Position numbers and translations under genes: made by a program. From Alphaproteobacteria bacterium (GTDB lineage Bacteria; Pseudomonadota; Alphaproteobacteria; Kiloniellales; DSM-21159), in assembly GCA_030433005.1 (NCBI GenBank), contig JAUILQ010000009.1, positions 53,381 through 117,380 on the forward strand: DNA of 64,000 nt, in the 5' to 3' direction. Below the pieces are notes generated by a model, which saw only the letters and a list, made by a program, of their open reading frames with translations, was not told the DNA's origin and made no database searches. Shown here in pieces: positions 30,174 to 39,626 of this stretch; position 1 is the first letter of the stretch, and each line of letters opens with the position of its first letter.

Positions 30174-30236
30174 GTGCCTAGAGGGACCGACCGGCCCGGG
30201 TCGCTCGTCCTGGAGCCGCTCGTCCGGTTGCGGCGC

Positions 30237-30265
30237 AGCATACTTAGCGTGCCGCCGGCGATCAA
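30237..30265 (-). promoter_or_regulatory. Candidate gltA promoter
   Basis: Read on the minus strand, TTGATC (30265-30260) and TATGCT (30242-30237) are separated by exactly 17 bases. Transcription would start near 30230, giving a leader of about 57 bases before the gltA ATG. Confidence 0.4.
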
Positions 30266-30321
30266 TTGCCTCCGCCGGGCCCGCGCCGTGACGCAGAACA
30301 GGTGAAGAGGCCGGGGGGTTT

Positions 30322-31716
30322 CTAGCGCGCTACGAGCTGATCGGCGAGCCTCGCCAGCGACTCCTCGCGACCCAGGACCGCCGCCGCCTCGAAGATCGGC
30401 GGCGAGACGTTGGAGCCGGTCAGCGCGGCGCGCAGCGGCTGGGCGACGGCGCCGAGCTTGACGCCCTCGGTCTCGGCGAAGGCCCGCACCTCGGCCTCGA
30501 TCGGCTCGGCGCTCCAGTCGCCGAGCGCCTCCAGGCGCGGCTGCAGCCGGCCGAGCAGGGCGCGCGCCTCGTCGCCCAGCAGCTTCTCGGCCTTGTCGTT
30601 CAGCGCGAGCGGGCGCTCGGCGGCGTAGAAGGCGCCCAGCTCGGCCAGCTCCTTGAGCGTCTTGGCACGCGGCTTCAGCCCGGCGATGCCGGCCGCCAGG
30701 CGTTGCCGGGCGAGCGGAGAGGGCGCCGGGTCGAAGTAGCCGGCGGCGAGCTCGGCGAGGCGCCCGTCCTCGGCCTCGCGGATGTAGTGGCCGTTGAGGT
30801 GGTTGAGCTTGTCGAGGTCGAAGCGCGCCGGCGAGCGGCCGACGCCGTCCAGGTCGAACCACTCGATCGCCTTGTCGGTCGGGATGATCTCCTCGTCGCC
30901 GTGGCCCCAGCCCAGGCGCAGCAGGTAGTTGCGCAGCGCCTCGGGCAGGTAGCCCATCTCGCGGTAGGCCTCGACGCCGAGCGCGCCGTGGCGCTTCGAG
31001 AGCTTGGCGCCGTCGGGGCCGTGAATCAGCGGGATGTGGGCGAAGGCCGGCGGCTCCCAGCCGGCGAGCCGATAGAGCTGGGTCTGGCGGAAGGCGTTGG
31101 TCAGGTGGTCGTCGCCGCGGATCACCGTGGTCACGCCCATGTCGTGGTCGTCGACGACGACAGAGAGCATGTAGGTCGGGCTGCCGTCGGCGCGCAGCAG
31201 CACCATGTCGTCGAGCTGCGCGTTGCCGACCGTGACCTCGCCCTGGACCAGATCCGCGATCCGCGTCTCGCCGTCCTGCGGGGCCTTCATGCGCACCACC
31301 GGCGGCACGCCGGCCGGTGCGTCGGCCGGGTCGCGGTCGCGCCAGCGGCCGTCGTAGCGCATCGGCCGGCCCTCGGCGCGCGCCGTGGCGCGCATCTCCT
31401 CGAGCTCGGCCTGGCTGGCGTAGCAGTGGTAGGCCTTGCCCTCGGCGAGCAGCCGGCGGGCGACCTCGGCGTGGCGCTCGGCGCGCGCCGACTGGAACAC
31501 CGCCTCCTCGTCCCAGTCGAGGCCGAGCCAGGCGAGGCCCTCGAGGATCGCGTCGATCGCCTCCTGGGTCGAGCGGGCGCGGTCGGTGTCCTCGATGCGC
31601 AGCAGGAAGCGGCCGCCGTGGTGCCGCGCGTAGAGCCAGTTGAACAGGGCCGTGCGGGCGCCGCCGATGTGCAGGAAGCCGGTCGGCGAGGGGGCGAAGC
31701 GGGTCACGGGAGCCAT
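30322..31716 (-). CDS. gltX: Glutamyl-tRNA synthetase
   Basis: Class I synthetase charging tRNA-Glu (and possibly tRNA-Gln in organisms that use the transamidation route). 464 residues. HIGG (HIGH-class motif) at 16-19 and KLSKRHG (KMSKS-class motif) at 238-244. Alphaproteobacteria often carry two GluRS copies; this one lies beside gltA and divergent from comEC. The ATG begins [12 protein letters not shown], the normal N-terminus. Confidence 0.96.
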   Translation of the reverse strand: MAPVTRFAPSPTGFLHIGGARTALFNWLYARHHGGRFLLRIEDTDRARSTQEAIDAILEGLAWLGLDWDEEAVFQSARAERHAEVARRLLAEGKAYHCYASQAELEEMRATARAEGRPMRYDGRWRDRDPADAPAGVPPVVRMKAPQDGETRIADLVQGEVTVGNAQLDDMVLLRADGSPTYMLSVVVDDHDMGVTTVIRGDDHLTNAFRQTQLYRLAGWEPPAFAHIPLIHGPDGAKLSKRHGALGVEAYREMGYLPEALRNYLLRLGWGHGDEEIIPTDKAIEWFDLDGVGRSPARFDLDKLNHLNGHYIREAEDGRLAELAAGYFDPAPSPLARQRLAAGIAGLKPRAKTLKELAELGAFYAAERPLALNDKAEKLLGDEARALLGRLQPRLEALGDWSAEPIEAEVRAFAETEGVKLGAVAQPLRAALTGSNVSPPIFEAAAVLGREESLARLADQLVAR

Positions 31717-31915
31717 GGCCTGGAAGCGATCCTGAGCTGGAGAAGCGGAACGGCGCGCTGTCTAGCACGGGCGGCCCGCGATGGCATCCCCGGCGGGTTG
31801 CCAGAGGCGGCGTCCGCCCGCCGCGGCCGCCCGGGCCGTTTTGGGGTGGTACGGAGCGGTCATCCGCACGATCCTTGCGGGCGAGGGCTTCGACAGCGTG
31901 CGAGGCGGTGGCGTG

Positions 31916-34243
31916 ATGGGTCTCGGCATCGGCCGGTCGATCGGCGCGGCGGTCGCGGCGTCCTTGCCGGCGGCGCGGTCCCAGGCGGGTCTCTGGCTGC
32001 CGGTGCTCCTCGGTGCCGGCATCGCGCTCTACTTCGCGATGCCGGTCGAGCCGCCGCTGTGGCCGGCCCTCGCGGCGGTGGCGGTCTTCGCCCTGCTGCT
32101 GGCCGTGGCGCGGCGGCGCGCCTGGGCCTGGGCGCCGCTGCTGGCGGCGCTGGCGGTCGCCGTGGGCTTCCTGCTGGCGCAGGGGCGCAGCCAGCTGGTC
32201 GCGGCGCCGGTGCTGACGCGCGACCTGGGGCCGGTCGCGGTCGAGGCCCGGGTCGAGCGGGTCGAGCGCAGCGGCGGCGGGCGCCGCCTCTGGCTGGGCG
32301 AGGCGACGGTCGAGCGCCTGGCGCCGGCGGCGACGCCGCGGCGCCTGCGCATCCAGCTGCGCAGCCTCGAGCCGGCGGTCGCTCCCGGCGACCGCGTGCG
32401 GCTGCTTGCCGGCCTGCGCCCGCCGCCGGGGCCGGCGACGCCCGGTGCCTACGACTTCGCGCGCCGCGCCTGGTTCCTGCAGCTCGGCGCCGTCGGTTTC
32501 GCCTACGGCGACCTCGAACGGCTCTCGGAGGCCGACGCGGAGAGCGCGGCGGGGCCGCTGGCGCGTCTCGCGGCCTGGCGCGAGGGCGTGCGGCAGCGCA
32601 TCGCGGAGCGCGTTCTCGCGGTGCTGCCCGGCGAACGCGGGGCGGTGGCGGCGGCGCTGATGGTCGGCGAGCGCGGGGCGATCCCGGAGCGGCGGCTGGA
32701 GGAGCTGCGCGACAGCGGCCTCGCCCATCTGCTCGCGATCTCCGGTCTGCACCTCGGCCTTGCCGCCGGCGCGGTGTTCTTCGCGCTGCGCGCCGGCCTG
32801 GCGGCGGTGCCGGCGCTGGCGCTGACCCGGCCGATCAAGAAGTGGGCGGCGGCGGCGGCGCTGGCCGCGGCCTTCGTCTACCTGCAGCTGGCCGGCGCCA
32901 GCGTCACCGCGCAGCGTGCCTTCGTCATGGTCGGACTGGTGCTCCTCGCGGTGCTGCTCGACCGCACGGCGATCTCGCTGCGCCTGGTCGCCTGGGCGGC
33001 CGTGGCGGTGCTGGCGCTGGCGCCGGAAAGCCTGGTCAGCGCCTCCTTCCAGCTGTCCTTTGCCGCCGTCGTCGCGCTGGTCGCGGCCTGGGAGGCCTGG
33101 CGGCGCCAACGCGAGCGCCGGCGGGCCGGCCCGCGCGGCGACTCGCCCTGGCTGCGGCCGCTCGGCTACCTGGCGGCGCTCAGCTTCACCTCGCTGATCG
33201 CCGGTCTCGCGACCGCGCCCTTCGCTGCCTTCCACTTCAACCGCCTGGCGCTCTACGGCCTGGTCGCCAACCTGCTGGCCGTGCCGCTCGCCGCCTTCCT
33301 GGTGATGCCGGCGGCGCTGCTGGCGCTGCTGCTGATGCCGCTGGGGCTCGACGCCCCCTTCCTGTGGCTGCTCGGCCAGGGCGTCGGCGCGATCCTGTGG
33401 GTCGCCGGCTGGGTGGCCGGCTGGCCCGGGGCGGTCGCGCTGATTCCGGCGATGCCGGCCTGGGGGCTGGCGGCCGTGGTGCTCGGCGGCCTCTGGCTCT
33501 GTCTCTGGCGACCGGCGGCGCTGCGCCTGCTCGGCCTGCCGCTGCTCTGCGTGGGCCTGCTGTCGCCCTGGAGCATGGCGCCGCCGGACCTGCTGGTCGC
33601 CGAGGACGGCCGTCTGCTGGCGGTCCGCGAGGCCGACGGCCGGCTGGCCCTGTCGAGCAAGCGACGGGCGCGCTTCGTCGCCGAGCAATGGCTGCGCCGC
33701 AGCGCCGTCGAGATGGCCCATGCCTGGCCGGCCCCGGCGGTCTCGGCGGGCGATCCCGGAGCTGCCTTTGTCGGCGCCGGAACGGGCGGTGTCGCGGCGC
33801 GGCGCCTGCGCTGCGACGGCTACGGCTGCCTCTATCGCCATCCGCGGGGCCTGGTGGCCCTGCCGGTCGATCCGATGGCGCTCGCCGAGGACTGCCGCGC
33901 CGCGCGTCTGCTGGTGACGCTGCTGAGCGTGCCGCGCGCCTGCCGCGAGGGGCGGGAGGCGCCGGCCCTGATCGTCGACCGCTGGAGCCTGTGGCGCGAG
34001 GGCGGCCATGCCATCCGCCTGGCGGAGTCCGGCATCGAGGTCGCCACCACGCGCGCCGCCCGCGGCGAGCGCCCCTGGGTGCGCCGCGCCGCTCGTCCGC
34101 GGCTGCCGCCATGGGAGCGCGCGGAGGATCCGGAGCCGGGGATCGCCACGGAAGGGTCAGCCGCTGCCGCGACCGCCGAGGAGGCGGCCCCCGGGCGTCC
34201 TGCCCTCGGCGAGAGCGCGGCCGCGAAGCCTCGTTCTCAGTGA
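31916..34243 (+). CDS. comEC: ComEC/Rec2-family membrane protein (DNA uptake channel candidate)
   Basis: Polytopic membrane protein of about 775 residues. In competent bacteria ComEC carries the transforming DNA strand across the inner membrane. An N-terminal hydrophobic pair of helices and an OB-like DUF4131 region (about 85-190) precede the competence core, with LAISGLHLGLAAG (about 275) and many helices to about 560. The C-terminal part (about 560-740) is a soluble region that corresponds only loosely to the usual metallo-beta-lactamase domain: I see no HxHxDH motif, so the nuclease-like domain seems absent or degenerate. Start at ATG 31916; GTG 31913 is possible. Divergent from gltX, convergent with lexA. 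Confidence 0.88.
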   Translation: MGLGIGRSIGAAVAASLPAARSQAGLWLPVLLGAGIALYFAMPVEPPLWPALAAVAVFALLLAVARRRAWAWAPLLAALAVAVGFLLAQGRSQLVAAPVLTRDLGPVAVEARVERVERSGGGRRLWLGEATVERLAPAATPRRLRIQLRSLEPAVAPGDRVRLLAGLRPPPGPATPGAYDFARRAWFLQLGAVGFAYGDLERLSEADAESAAGPLARLAAWREGVRQRIAERVLAVLPGERGAVAAALMVGERGAIPERRLEELRDSGLAHLLAISGLHLGLAAGAVFFALRAGLAAVPALALTRPIKKWAAAAALAAAFVYLQLAGASVTAQRAFVMVGLVLLAVLLDRTAISLRLVAWAAVAVLALAPESLVSASFQLSFAAVVALVAAWEAWRRQRERRRAGPRGDSPWLRPLGYLAALSFTSLIAGLATAPFAAFHFNRLALYGLVANLLAVPLAAFLVMPAALLALLLMPLGLDAPFLWLLGQGVGAILWVAGWVAGWPGAVALIPAMPAWGLAAVVLGGLWLCLWRPAALRLLGLPLLCVGLLSPWSMAPPDLLVAEDGRLLAVREADGRLALSSKRRARFVAEQWLRRSAVEMAHAWPAPAVSAGDPGAAFVGAGTGGVAARRLRCDGYGCLYRHPRGLVALPVDPMALAEDCRAARLLVTLLSVPRACREGREAPALIVDRWSLWREGGHAIRLAESGIEVATTRAARGERPWVRRAARPRLPPWERAEDPEPGIATEGSAAAATAEEAAPGRPALGESAAAKPRSQ

Positions 34244-34258
34244 AGCCGCGTTCTCAGT
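34225..34258. repeat. 17-base tandem duplication spanning the comEC and lexA stops
   Basis: GAAGCCTCGTTCTCAGT (34225-34241) is followed immediately by GAAGCCGCGTTCTCAGT (34242-34258), one mismatch. The comEC TGA straddles the junction and the lexA stop lies in the second copy. Confidence 0.85.
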
Positions 34259-34958
34259 AGCGGCGCAGCAGCCCGACCAGGCGGCCCTGGATGGTCACCC
34301 GGTCGGGCGGGAACAGGCGGGTCTCGTAGTTGACGTTGGCCGGCTCCAGGGCGATCGCGCCCTGGCGGCGGCGCAGGCGCTTCAGCGTGACCTCCTCGCC
34401 GTCGACCAGGGCGACCACGATGGCGCCGTTCTCGGCGTAGTCGGTCTCCTCGATGATCACGGTGTCGCCGTCGTGGATGCCGGCGTCGATCATCGAGTCG
34501 CCCTCGACCTCGAGCGCGTAGTGCTTGCCGCGGCCGATCATGGTCGGGGGCACGTCGACGAAGCTGCTCTCGTTGCGCAGCGCCTCGATCGGCGTGCCGG
34601 CGGCGATCCGGCCGTAGAGCGGCAGGCTGCTGGCCTCGGCAGGCCGCGCTTCCGCGGCCTGGGCCGGCCGCGGGGCGGGCCGCGTGGTCTCGGAGCGGCC
34701 GCCCTGGATCACGGCGGGAGCGAAGCCGGCGCGCCCGCTGACGTCGTCGGGCAGGCGCAGCACCTCGATGGCGCGGGCCCGGTGCGGCAGGCGCCGGATG
34801 AAGCCGCGCTCCTCGAGTCCGGTGATCAGGCGATGGATGCCCGACTTCGACTTCAGGCCGAGCGCGTCGCGCATCTCGTCGAAGGACGGCGAGACCCCGT
34901 GGTCGGCGAGGTACTTCTGGAGATAGCTCAGCAGCTGGTGCTGTTTACGCGTCAGCAT
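34254..34958 (-). CDS. lexA: LexA repressor
   Basis: SOS-response repressor that self-cleaves when RecA is activated. 234 residues. N-terminal winged helix with [12 protein letters not shown] and [22 protein letters not shown], then an Ala/Pro-rich linker (about 85-112), and the S24 peptidase domain. The cleavage site is Ala120-Gly121, the catalytic Ser155 is in GDSM and Lys193 in VTLKR. A perfect alphaproteobacterial SOS box lies upstream, as expected for autoregulation. lexA is downstream of moeA on the same strand but has its own 204-base leader. Confidence 0.97.
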   Translation of the reverse strand: MLTRKQHQLLSYLQKYLADHGVSPSFDEMRDALGLKSKSGIHRLITGLEERGFIRRLPHRARAIEVLRLPDDVSGRAGFAPAVIQGGRSETTRPAPRPAQAAEARPAEASSLPLYGRIAAGTPIEALRNESSFVDVPPTMIGRGKHYALEVEGDSMIDAGIHDGDTVIIEETDYAENGAIVVALVDGEEVTLKRLRRRQGAIALEPANVNYETRLFPPDRVTIQGRLVGLLRRY

Positions 34959-35069
34959 GGTCCGTTTTCCCCCGGGTGCGCGCTGACATCGACGATGCGG
35001 TCCTGTACTCGGCGATTCTGAGTTGGTCCAGGTGATGAACGACGATGCGACGACAGGGTTTCAAAGCTG

Positions 35070-35109
35070 GAACGAAGCGAAAACCGATTGTGATGTTCTA
35101 ACGATGTTC
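35070..35109 (-). promoter_or_regulatory. LexA operator sites (SOS boxes) upstream of lexA
   Basis: GTTC-N7-GTTC (alphaproteobacterial SOS box) occurs perfectly at 35095-35109 (GTTCTAACGATGTTC). A second, near-perfect copy in the other orientation (GAAC-N7-AAAC) lies at 35070-35084. They sit 112-151 bases before the lexA ATG, so the leader is fairly long. The consensus is established for alphaproteobacteria. Confidence 0.8.
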
Positions 35110-35162
35110 CATTCGGTCGTCAAGCCGTCGACGCTAGCCGCGCAGACGCGGTGCCGCATTGC

Positions 35163-36380
35163 TCAGAGCGACAGAAGATCGCCGTCGAGAGGCAGATACC
35201 AGACGGCGTCCCCGGCCGCCGCCGCGGGCGCATGGGGCGGGCGCATCAGCAGCCCGTCGCAGCGCGCCAGGATCGCCAGCATCGAGGAGTCCTGGCGGTC
35301 GTAGGGCGTCGCGACGAGGCTGCCGTCGTCCTGCGGCTCGAGCCGGCTGCGCAGGTAGTCCTGGCGCCGGTCGTTGGCCTTGAGCGGCACGCCGAGGCGG
35401 GCCGGCCGCAGGCGGTGGGGCGGCCGCGCCAGGCCCTGCAGGCGCTCGAGCACCGGGCGCAGGAACAAGGCGGCGCAGACCACGGTGGAGACCGGGTTGC
35501 CGGGCAACCCGAGCAGCGGCGTGTCCTGCAGCCTGCCGAACATCAGCGGCTTGCCCGGGCGCATCGCGATCTTCCAGAAGTCGAGCGCGAGGCCGCTCTC
35601 GCCGAGCGCCTGGCGTACCAGGTCGTGCTCGCCGACCGAGGCACCGCCGGTGGTCACCAGCAGGTCGGCGTTGCGCGCCTCCGCGGCGAGCGCCTGCAGC
35701 GAGGCGGCGTCGTCGCGTGCGATCGCCAGCAGGCTCGGCTCGCCGCCCGCCGAGCGCACGGCGGCGGCCAGCGACAGGCCGTTCGAACTGACGATCTGGT
35801 TGGGCCCGCGCGGCTCGCCCGGCATCACCACCTCGTCGCCGGTCGCCAGGATCGCGACGCGCGGCCGCCGGCGCACCGACAGCCAGGGCCGGTCCATGGC
35901 CGCGGCCAGGCCGACGTCGCGTGCGGTCAGCCGCCGCCCGGGCTCGAGACCGACCTCGCCGGCGCGGAAGTCGAGGCCGGCGGCACGCACGTAGGTGCCG
36001 AGGGCGACGCTCTCGGCGACCCGGATCCGGCCGTCGTCGAGGAGCTCGGCGTCCTCCTGGATGACGATGCTGTCGGTGCCCTCGGGCAGCGGCGCGCCGG
36101 TGAAAATGCGCACGCACTGGCCGGGGCCGAGGGCGCCCTCGTGCGCCGAGCCGGCCGGCACGTGGCCGACCACGGCGATCTCGGCCGGGACGCTGGCGAG
36201 GTCGGCGGCGCGCACCGCGTAGCCGTCCATCGCAGACACCGCGCTCGGCGGCTGGGTCGTGCGCGCGGCGACCGGCTCGGCGAGCACGCGTCCGAAGGCC
36301 TCGGTCAGCGGCACGACCTCGGCCGGCAGGGGATCGAAGCCGGCCAGGATGCGGGCCAGCGCCTCCTCGACGGAGATCAT
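35163..36380 (-). CDS. moeA: Molybdopterin molybdenumtransferase
   Basis: Inserts molybdenum into adenylylated molybdopterin to form Moco. 405 residues. Typical N-terminus (SVEEALARIL ... PLTEAFGRVLAEPV), SAMDGYA motif, FTGAPLPEGTD, and the MPT-binding core with ATGDEV, NQIVSSNG, TTGGASVGEHD and MRPGKPLMFG. GLPGNPVS is also intact. Lies 17 bases downstream of moaC on the minus strand and is read in the same direction, so trpG-trpD-trpC-moaC-moeA forms one gene run. Confidence 0.95.
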   Translation of the reverse strand: MISVEEALARILAGFDPLPAEVVPLTEAFGRVLAEPVAARTTQPPSAVSAMDGYAVRAADLASVPAEIAVVGHVPAGSAHEGALGPGQCVRIFTGAPLPEGTDSIVIQEDAELLDDGRIRVAESVALGTYVRAAGLDFRAGEVGLEPGRRLTARDVGLAAAMDRPWLSVRRRPRVAILATGDEVVMPGEPRGPNQIVSSNGLSLAAAVRSAGGEPSLLAIARDDAASLQALAAEARNADLLVTTGGASVGEHDLVRQALGESGLALDFWKIAMRPGKPLMFGRLQDTPLLGLPGNPVSTVVCAALFLRPVLERLQGLARPPHRLRPARLGVPLKANDRRQDYLRSRLEPQDDGSLVATPYDRQDSSMLAILARCDGLLMRPPHAPAAAAGDAVWYLPLDGDLLSL

Positions 36381-36397
36381 CGCGTCGGCTCCATCGC

Positions 36398-36874
36398 TCA
36401 GGCGGCCTCGAAGCTGCCGGACTTGCCGCCGGCCTTGTGGACCAGGCGGATCTCGCCGATGCGCATGCCGCGGTCGACGGCCTTGCACATGTCGTAGACG
36501 GTCAGCGCGGCGACCGAGACGGCAGTCAGCGCCTCCATCTCGACGCCGGTGCGCCCGGTCAGCTTGCAGGTCGCCTCGATCTCGACGGCGTCGCGCTCGG
36601 GCACGACCCGCAGGTCGACCGTGACCGAGGACAGCGCCAGCGGGTGGCAGAGCGGGATCAGCTCCGGCGTGCGCTTGGCGCCCATGATGCCGGCGAGCCG
36701 GGCGACCGACAGCACGTCGCCCTTCTTGACGCCGCCTTCGCGGATCAGCGCCAGGGTTTCCGGCTGCATGACGACCTCGCCGCGGGCCGTCGCCGTGCGC
36801 TCGGTCTCGGCCTTGGCCGAGACGTCGACCATCACGGCCTTGCCCTCGGCGTCGAAGTGGGTGAAGCCCGCCAT
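36398..36874 (-). CDS. moaC: Cyclic pyranopterin monophosphate synthase
   Basis: First committed stage of molybdenum cofactor synthesis, with MoaA, forming cPMP. 158 residues, the normal length. [34 protein letters not shown], and the [23 protein letters not shown] block with conserved residues are all present, followed by the C-terminal [10 protein letters not shown]. Five bases separate it from trpC. The trpC-moaC-moeA-lexA order is common in alphaproteobacteria. Confidence 0.97.
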   Translation of the reverse strand: MAGFTHFDAEGKAVMVDVSAKAETERTATARGEVVMQPETLALIREGGVKKGDVLSVARLAGIMGAKRTPELIPLCHPLALSSVTVDLRVVPERDAVEIEATCKLTGRTGVEMEALTAVSVAALTVYDMCKAVDRGMRIGEIRLVHKAGGKSGSFEAA

Positions 36875-36879
36875 GGGCC

Positions 36880-37692
36880 TCAGCCCTCGGCGGCCGCCTC
36901 GACCGGCGCGAACAGCGCCCGGGTCGCGGCGGTGACGTCGGGCTGGCGCATCAGCGATTCGCCGATCAGGAAGGCGCGCGCGCCGACCGCGCGCAGCCGC
37001 GCGATGTCGGCCGGGCCGTGGATGCCGCTCTCGCCGACCAGGAAGCGGCCGGCCGGGACCCGGGCGGCGAGCTCTTCGCCGATCGCAAGATCGACCGCCA
37101 AGGTCTTGAGATTGCGGTTGTTGATGCCGAGCAGGGGCGATTTCAGGCGCAGGGCGCGCTCGAGCTCCTCGGCGTCGTGGACCTCGAGCAGCACGTCCAT
37201 TCCGAGTTCCAGCGCCGCCGCCTCCAGCTCCGCCGCCTGGGCGTCCGACAGGGCCGCCAGGATCAGCAGCACGCAGTCGGCGCCGAGCGCCCGGCTCTCG
37301 ACGATCTGGTAGCTGTCGAGCATGAAGTCCTTGCGGATCACCGGCAGGTTGACCGCGGCGCGGGCCGCGACCAGGTCCGCGTCGCTGCCCTGGAACCAGG
37401 GTTCGTCGGTCAGCACCGACAGGCAGCTGGCGCCGCCGGCGGCGTAGGACTCGGCGAGGCGCGGCGGGTCGAAGTCCTCGCGGATCAGGCCCTTGGAGGG
37501 CGAGGCTTTCTTGATCTCGCAGATCAGCGAGAAGCCGTCCCGGCGCGCGCCCTCGGCCAGCGCCTTGGCAAAGCCGCGCGGCCGCGAGGCTGCCGCCGCT
37601 TCGGCCAGCAGGTCGGCCTCCGGCCGGATCGCCCGGCGCGCGGAGACGAAGCCGCGCTTGTCGTCACAGATGCGGGCCAGCACGTCGCTCAC
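36880..37692 (-). CDS. trpC: Indole-3-glycerol phosphate synthase
   Basis: Ring-closing step of tryptophan synthesis, TIM barrel of 270 residues, a monofunctional enzyme (no TrpF domain attached). Catalytic motifs are [52 protein letters not shown] and VGESGIHG. It lies 44 bases downstream of trpD, and moaC follows at 5 bases. Confidence 0.97.
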   Translation of the reverse strand: MSDVLARICDDKRGFVSARRAIRPEADLLAEAAAASRPRGFAKALAEGARRDGFSLICEIKKASPSKGLIREDFDPPRLAESYAAGGASCLSVLTDEPWFQGSDADLVAARAAVNLPVIRKDFMLDSYQIVESRALGADCVLLILAALSDAQAAELEAAALELGMDVLLEVHDAEELERALRLKSPLLGINNRNLKTLAVDLAIGEELAARVPAGRFLVGESGIHGPADIARLRAVGARAFLIGESLMRQPDVTAATRALFAPVEAAAEG

Positions 37693-37736
37693 CGGCGAAC
37701 CTCCTCCAAGCTTCTCTTTCTATCGCCGCGGCGTCC

Positions 37737-38774
37737 TCACACCGGCGTGCGGCCCTCGGCGACCTGCGACAGCCGCTCCAGCACACGCGCGGCCCGGCCG
37801 CTGTCGATCGCCTCCGCCGCCTTCGCGACTCCCTGCTTCAGGTCGTCCACCTTGTCGGCGACGACAAGGGCCGCCGCCGAGGTCATCAGGACGGTGTCGC
37901 GGAACGGGCCCGGCTGGCCGCGGAGCAGCGCCCGGATCGCCGCCGCGTTGGTCGCCGCGTCGCCGCCGCGCAGGTCGTCGACGGTGCAGCGCGGCAGGCC
38001 GGCGTCCTCGGGCGTCACCTCGAAGGTCCGGACCCTGCCGTCGGCCAGCTCGGCGACCCAGCTGCGCCCGGAGGTGGTCAGCTCGTCGAAGCCGCCCTCG
38101 CCGTGGAACACCCAGGCCTTCTCGTGGCCCAGGCCCTTCAGCACCTCGGCCAGGGGCTCGATCCAGGCGCGGTCGAAGACGCCCAGGATCTGGCGCCGCA
38201 CGCGGGCCGGATTGCACAGCGGGCCGAGCAGGTTGAAGATCGTGCGCGTGCCCAGCTCGACGCGGGTCGGGCCGACGTGGCGCATCGCCGAGTGGTGGCG
38301 CGGCGCCATCAGGAAGCAGGTGCCGACCTCCCAGAGCGCGCGCTGCACCGTCGCCATGTCGGTCTCGACCTCGACGCCCAGGGCGCCGAGCACGTCGGCG
38401 GCGCCGCTCTTCGAGGACAGCGCCCGGTTGCCGTGCTTGGCGACCGGCACGCCGCAGGCTGCGACCACGAAGGCGGCGGCGGTCGAGATGTTGAAGGTGC
38501 CCTTGGCGTCGCCGCCGGTGCCGCAGGTGTCGATCGCGCCGTCCGGCGCCTCGATGGTGGTCATCTTGGCGCGCATGGTGCGCGCCGCGCCGAGGATCTC
38601 GTCGACCGTCTCGCCGCGCACCCTGAGCGCCATCAGCAGGCCGCCCATCTGCGCCGGCGTGGCGTCGCCCGACATGATGATGTCGAAGGCGCGCTCGGCC
38701 TCGGCCAGGCTCAGCGCCTCGCCGGCGGCGGCCTGCGCGATCAGCGCCTTCAGCCCCTTGTGGTCGCCCGCCAT
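37737..38774 (-). CDS. trpD: Anthranilate phosphoribosyltransferase
   Basis: Transfers phosphoribose from PRPP to anthranilate. 345 residues from the ATG at 38774; a GTG at 38789 would overlap the trpG stop (GTGA) and add 5 residues. The phosphate-binding CGTGGDAKGTFNIST, HGNRALSSKSGAADVLEA-like and NLLGPLCNPA blocks are present. The C-terminal VHGEGGFDELTTSG region is also characteristic. It is not fused to TrpG as in enterics. Confidence 0.96.
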   Translation of the reverse strand: MAGDHKGLKALIAQAAAGEALSLAEAERAFDIIMSGDATPAQMGGLLMALRVRGETVDEILGAARTMRAKMTTIEAPDGAIDTCGTGGDAKGTFNISTAAAFVVAACGVPVAKHGNRALSSKSGAADVLGALGVEVETDMATVQRALWEVGTCFLMAPRHHSAMRHVGPTRVELGTRTIFNLLGPLCNPARVRRQILGVFDRAWIEPLAEVLKGLGHEKAWVFHGEGGFDELTTSGRSWVAELADGRVRTFEVTPEDAGLPRCTVDDLRGGDAATNAAAIRALLRGQPGPFRDTVLMTSAAALVVADKVDDLKQGVAKAAEAIDSGRAARVLERLSQVAEGRTPV

Positions 38775-38785
38775 GCCGGTCGCGC

Positions 38786-39430
38786 TCACGCCGCCGGGGC
38801 CGCGGCGGCCGTCGCCGCGAAGGCCGGCAGCGGCCGGATGTCGTTGAGGCCGGCGGCGCGCAGGAAGTTGGCGAGCAGCTGGTGGCCGTGCTGCGAGGCG
38901 ATGGATTCCGGGTGGAACTGGACGCCGTGGATCGGCAGCTCGCGGTGCGACAGGCCCATGAGGACGCTGCGGCCCGCGGCGTCGGGCTCGCTCTCGGCGG
39001 TGATCTCCAGGCAGTCCGGCAGGCTCTCGCGCTCGACGATCAGCGAGTGGTAGCGGGTCGCCTCGAAGGGCGAGGGCAGCCCGGCGAAGACCCCGCCGCC
39101 ACTGTGCCGGACCCGCGTCACCTTGCCGTGCATCGGCGCCGGGCCGCGCACGACGCGGCCGCCGAAGGCCTGGCCGATGGCCTGGTGGCCGAGGCACACG
39201 CCGAGCAGCGGCACACGGCCCGCGGCCTTGTCGATCAGCTCCAGGCAGATGCCGGCCTTGGGCGGGTCGCAGGGGCCGGGCGACAGGATGATGCCCTGCG
39301 GCCCGAGCGCCAGCGCCTCGTCGGCGGTCAGCGCGTCGTTGCGCCGGACCTCGAGCTCCGCGCCCAGTTCGCCGAGGAAGTGGAAGAGGTTGTAGGTGAA
39401 GGAGTCGTAGTTGTCGATCAGCAGGAACAT
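38786..39430 (-). CDS. trpG: Anthranilate synthase glutamine amidotransferase component
   Basis: Supplies ammonia from glutamine to TrpE (class I glutamine amidotransferase). 214 residues. [12 protein letters not shown] at the N-terminus; nucleophile Cys79 in [10 protein letters not shown]; His-Glu pair in VQFHPESI; a short Ala-rich tail. PabA of folate synthesis is closely related, but linkage to trpD and trpC decides. It is now the first gene of its run, and its partner trpE lies 14 kb away on the same strand. Confidence 0.96.
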   Translation of the reverse strand: MFLLIDNYDSFTYNLFHFLGELGAELEVRRNDALTADEALALGPQGIILSPGPCDPPKAGICLELIDKAAGRVPLLGVCLGHQAIGQAFGGRVVRGPAPMHGKVTRVRHSGGGVFAGLPSPFEATRYHSLIVERESLPDCLEITAESEPDAAGRSVLMGLSHRELPIHGVQFHPESIASQHGHQLLANFLRAAGLNDIRPLPAFAATAAAAPAA

Positions 39431-39588
39431 CAGGGTCTTACCGGGCGAAAGCCGAAGGAGCGCCGCAGGCGGCGAGCAGCGGTTATAGCAGGGGCGGGCG
39501 GCGCGAAGGAAGGCGGCCCGTCCGGAGCGTCGCCCGCCATCCTGGACCGCCATCCTGCGCGGGCACGAAGGGCTCTGCTATCCGTCTC

Positions 39589-39619
39589 TTGACCTTCCAG
39601 TTGCTGGAATCCCCATAAC
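39589..39619 (+). promoter_or_regulatory. CueR-type promoter/operator of copA
   Basis: TTGACC (39589-39594) and CATAAC (39614-39619) are separated by 19 bases, the lengthened spacer typical of MerR-family promoters. The spacer contains ACCTTCC-N7-GGAA (39592-39609), matching the left arm and part of the right arm of the CueR operator. The MerR-family gene just downstream of copA is the likely regulator. Confidence 0.75.
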
Positions 39620-39626
39620 AGGGGAC

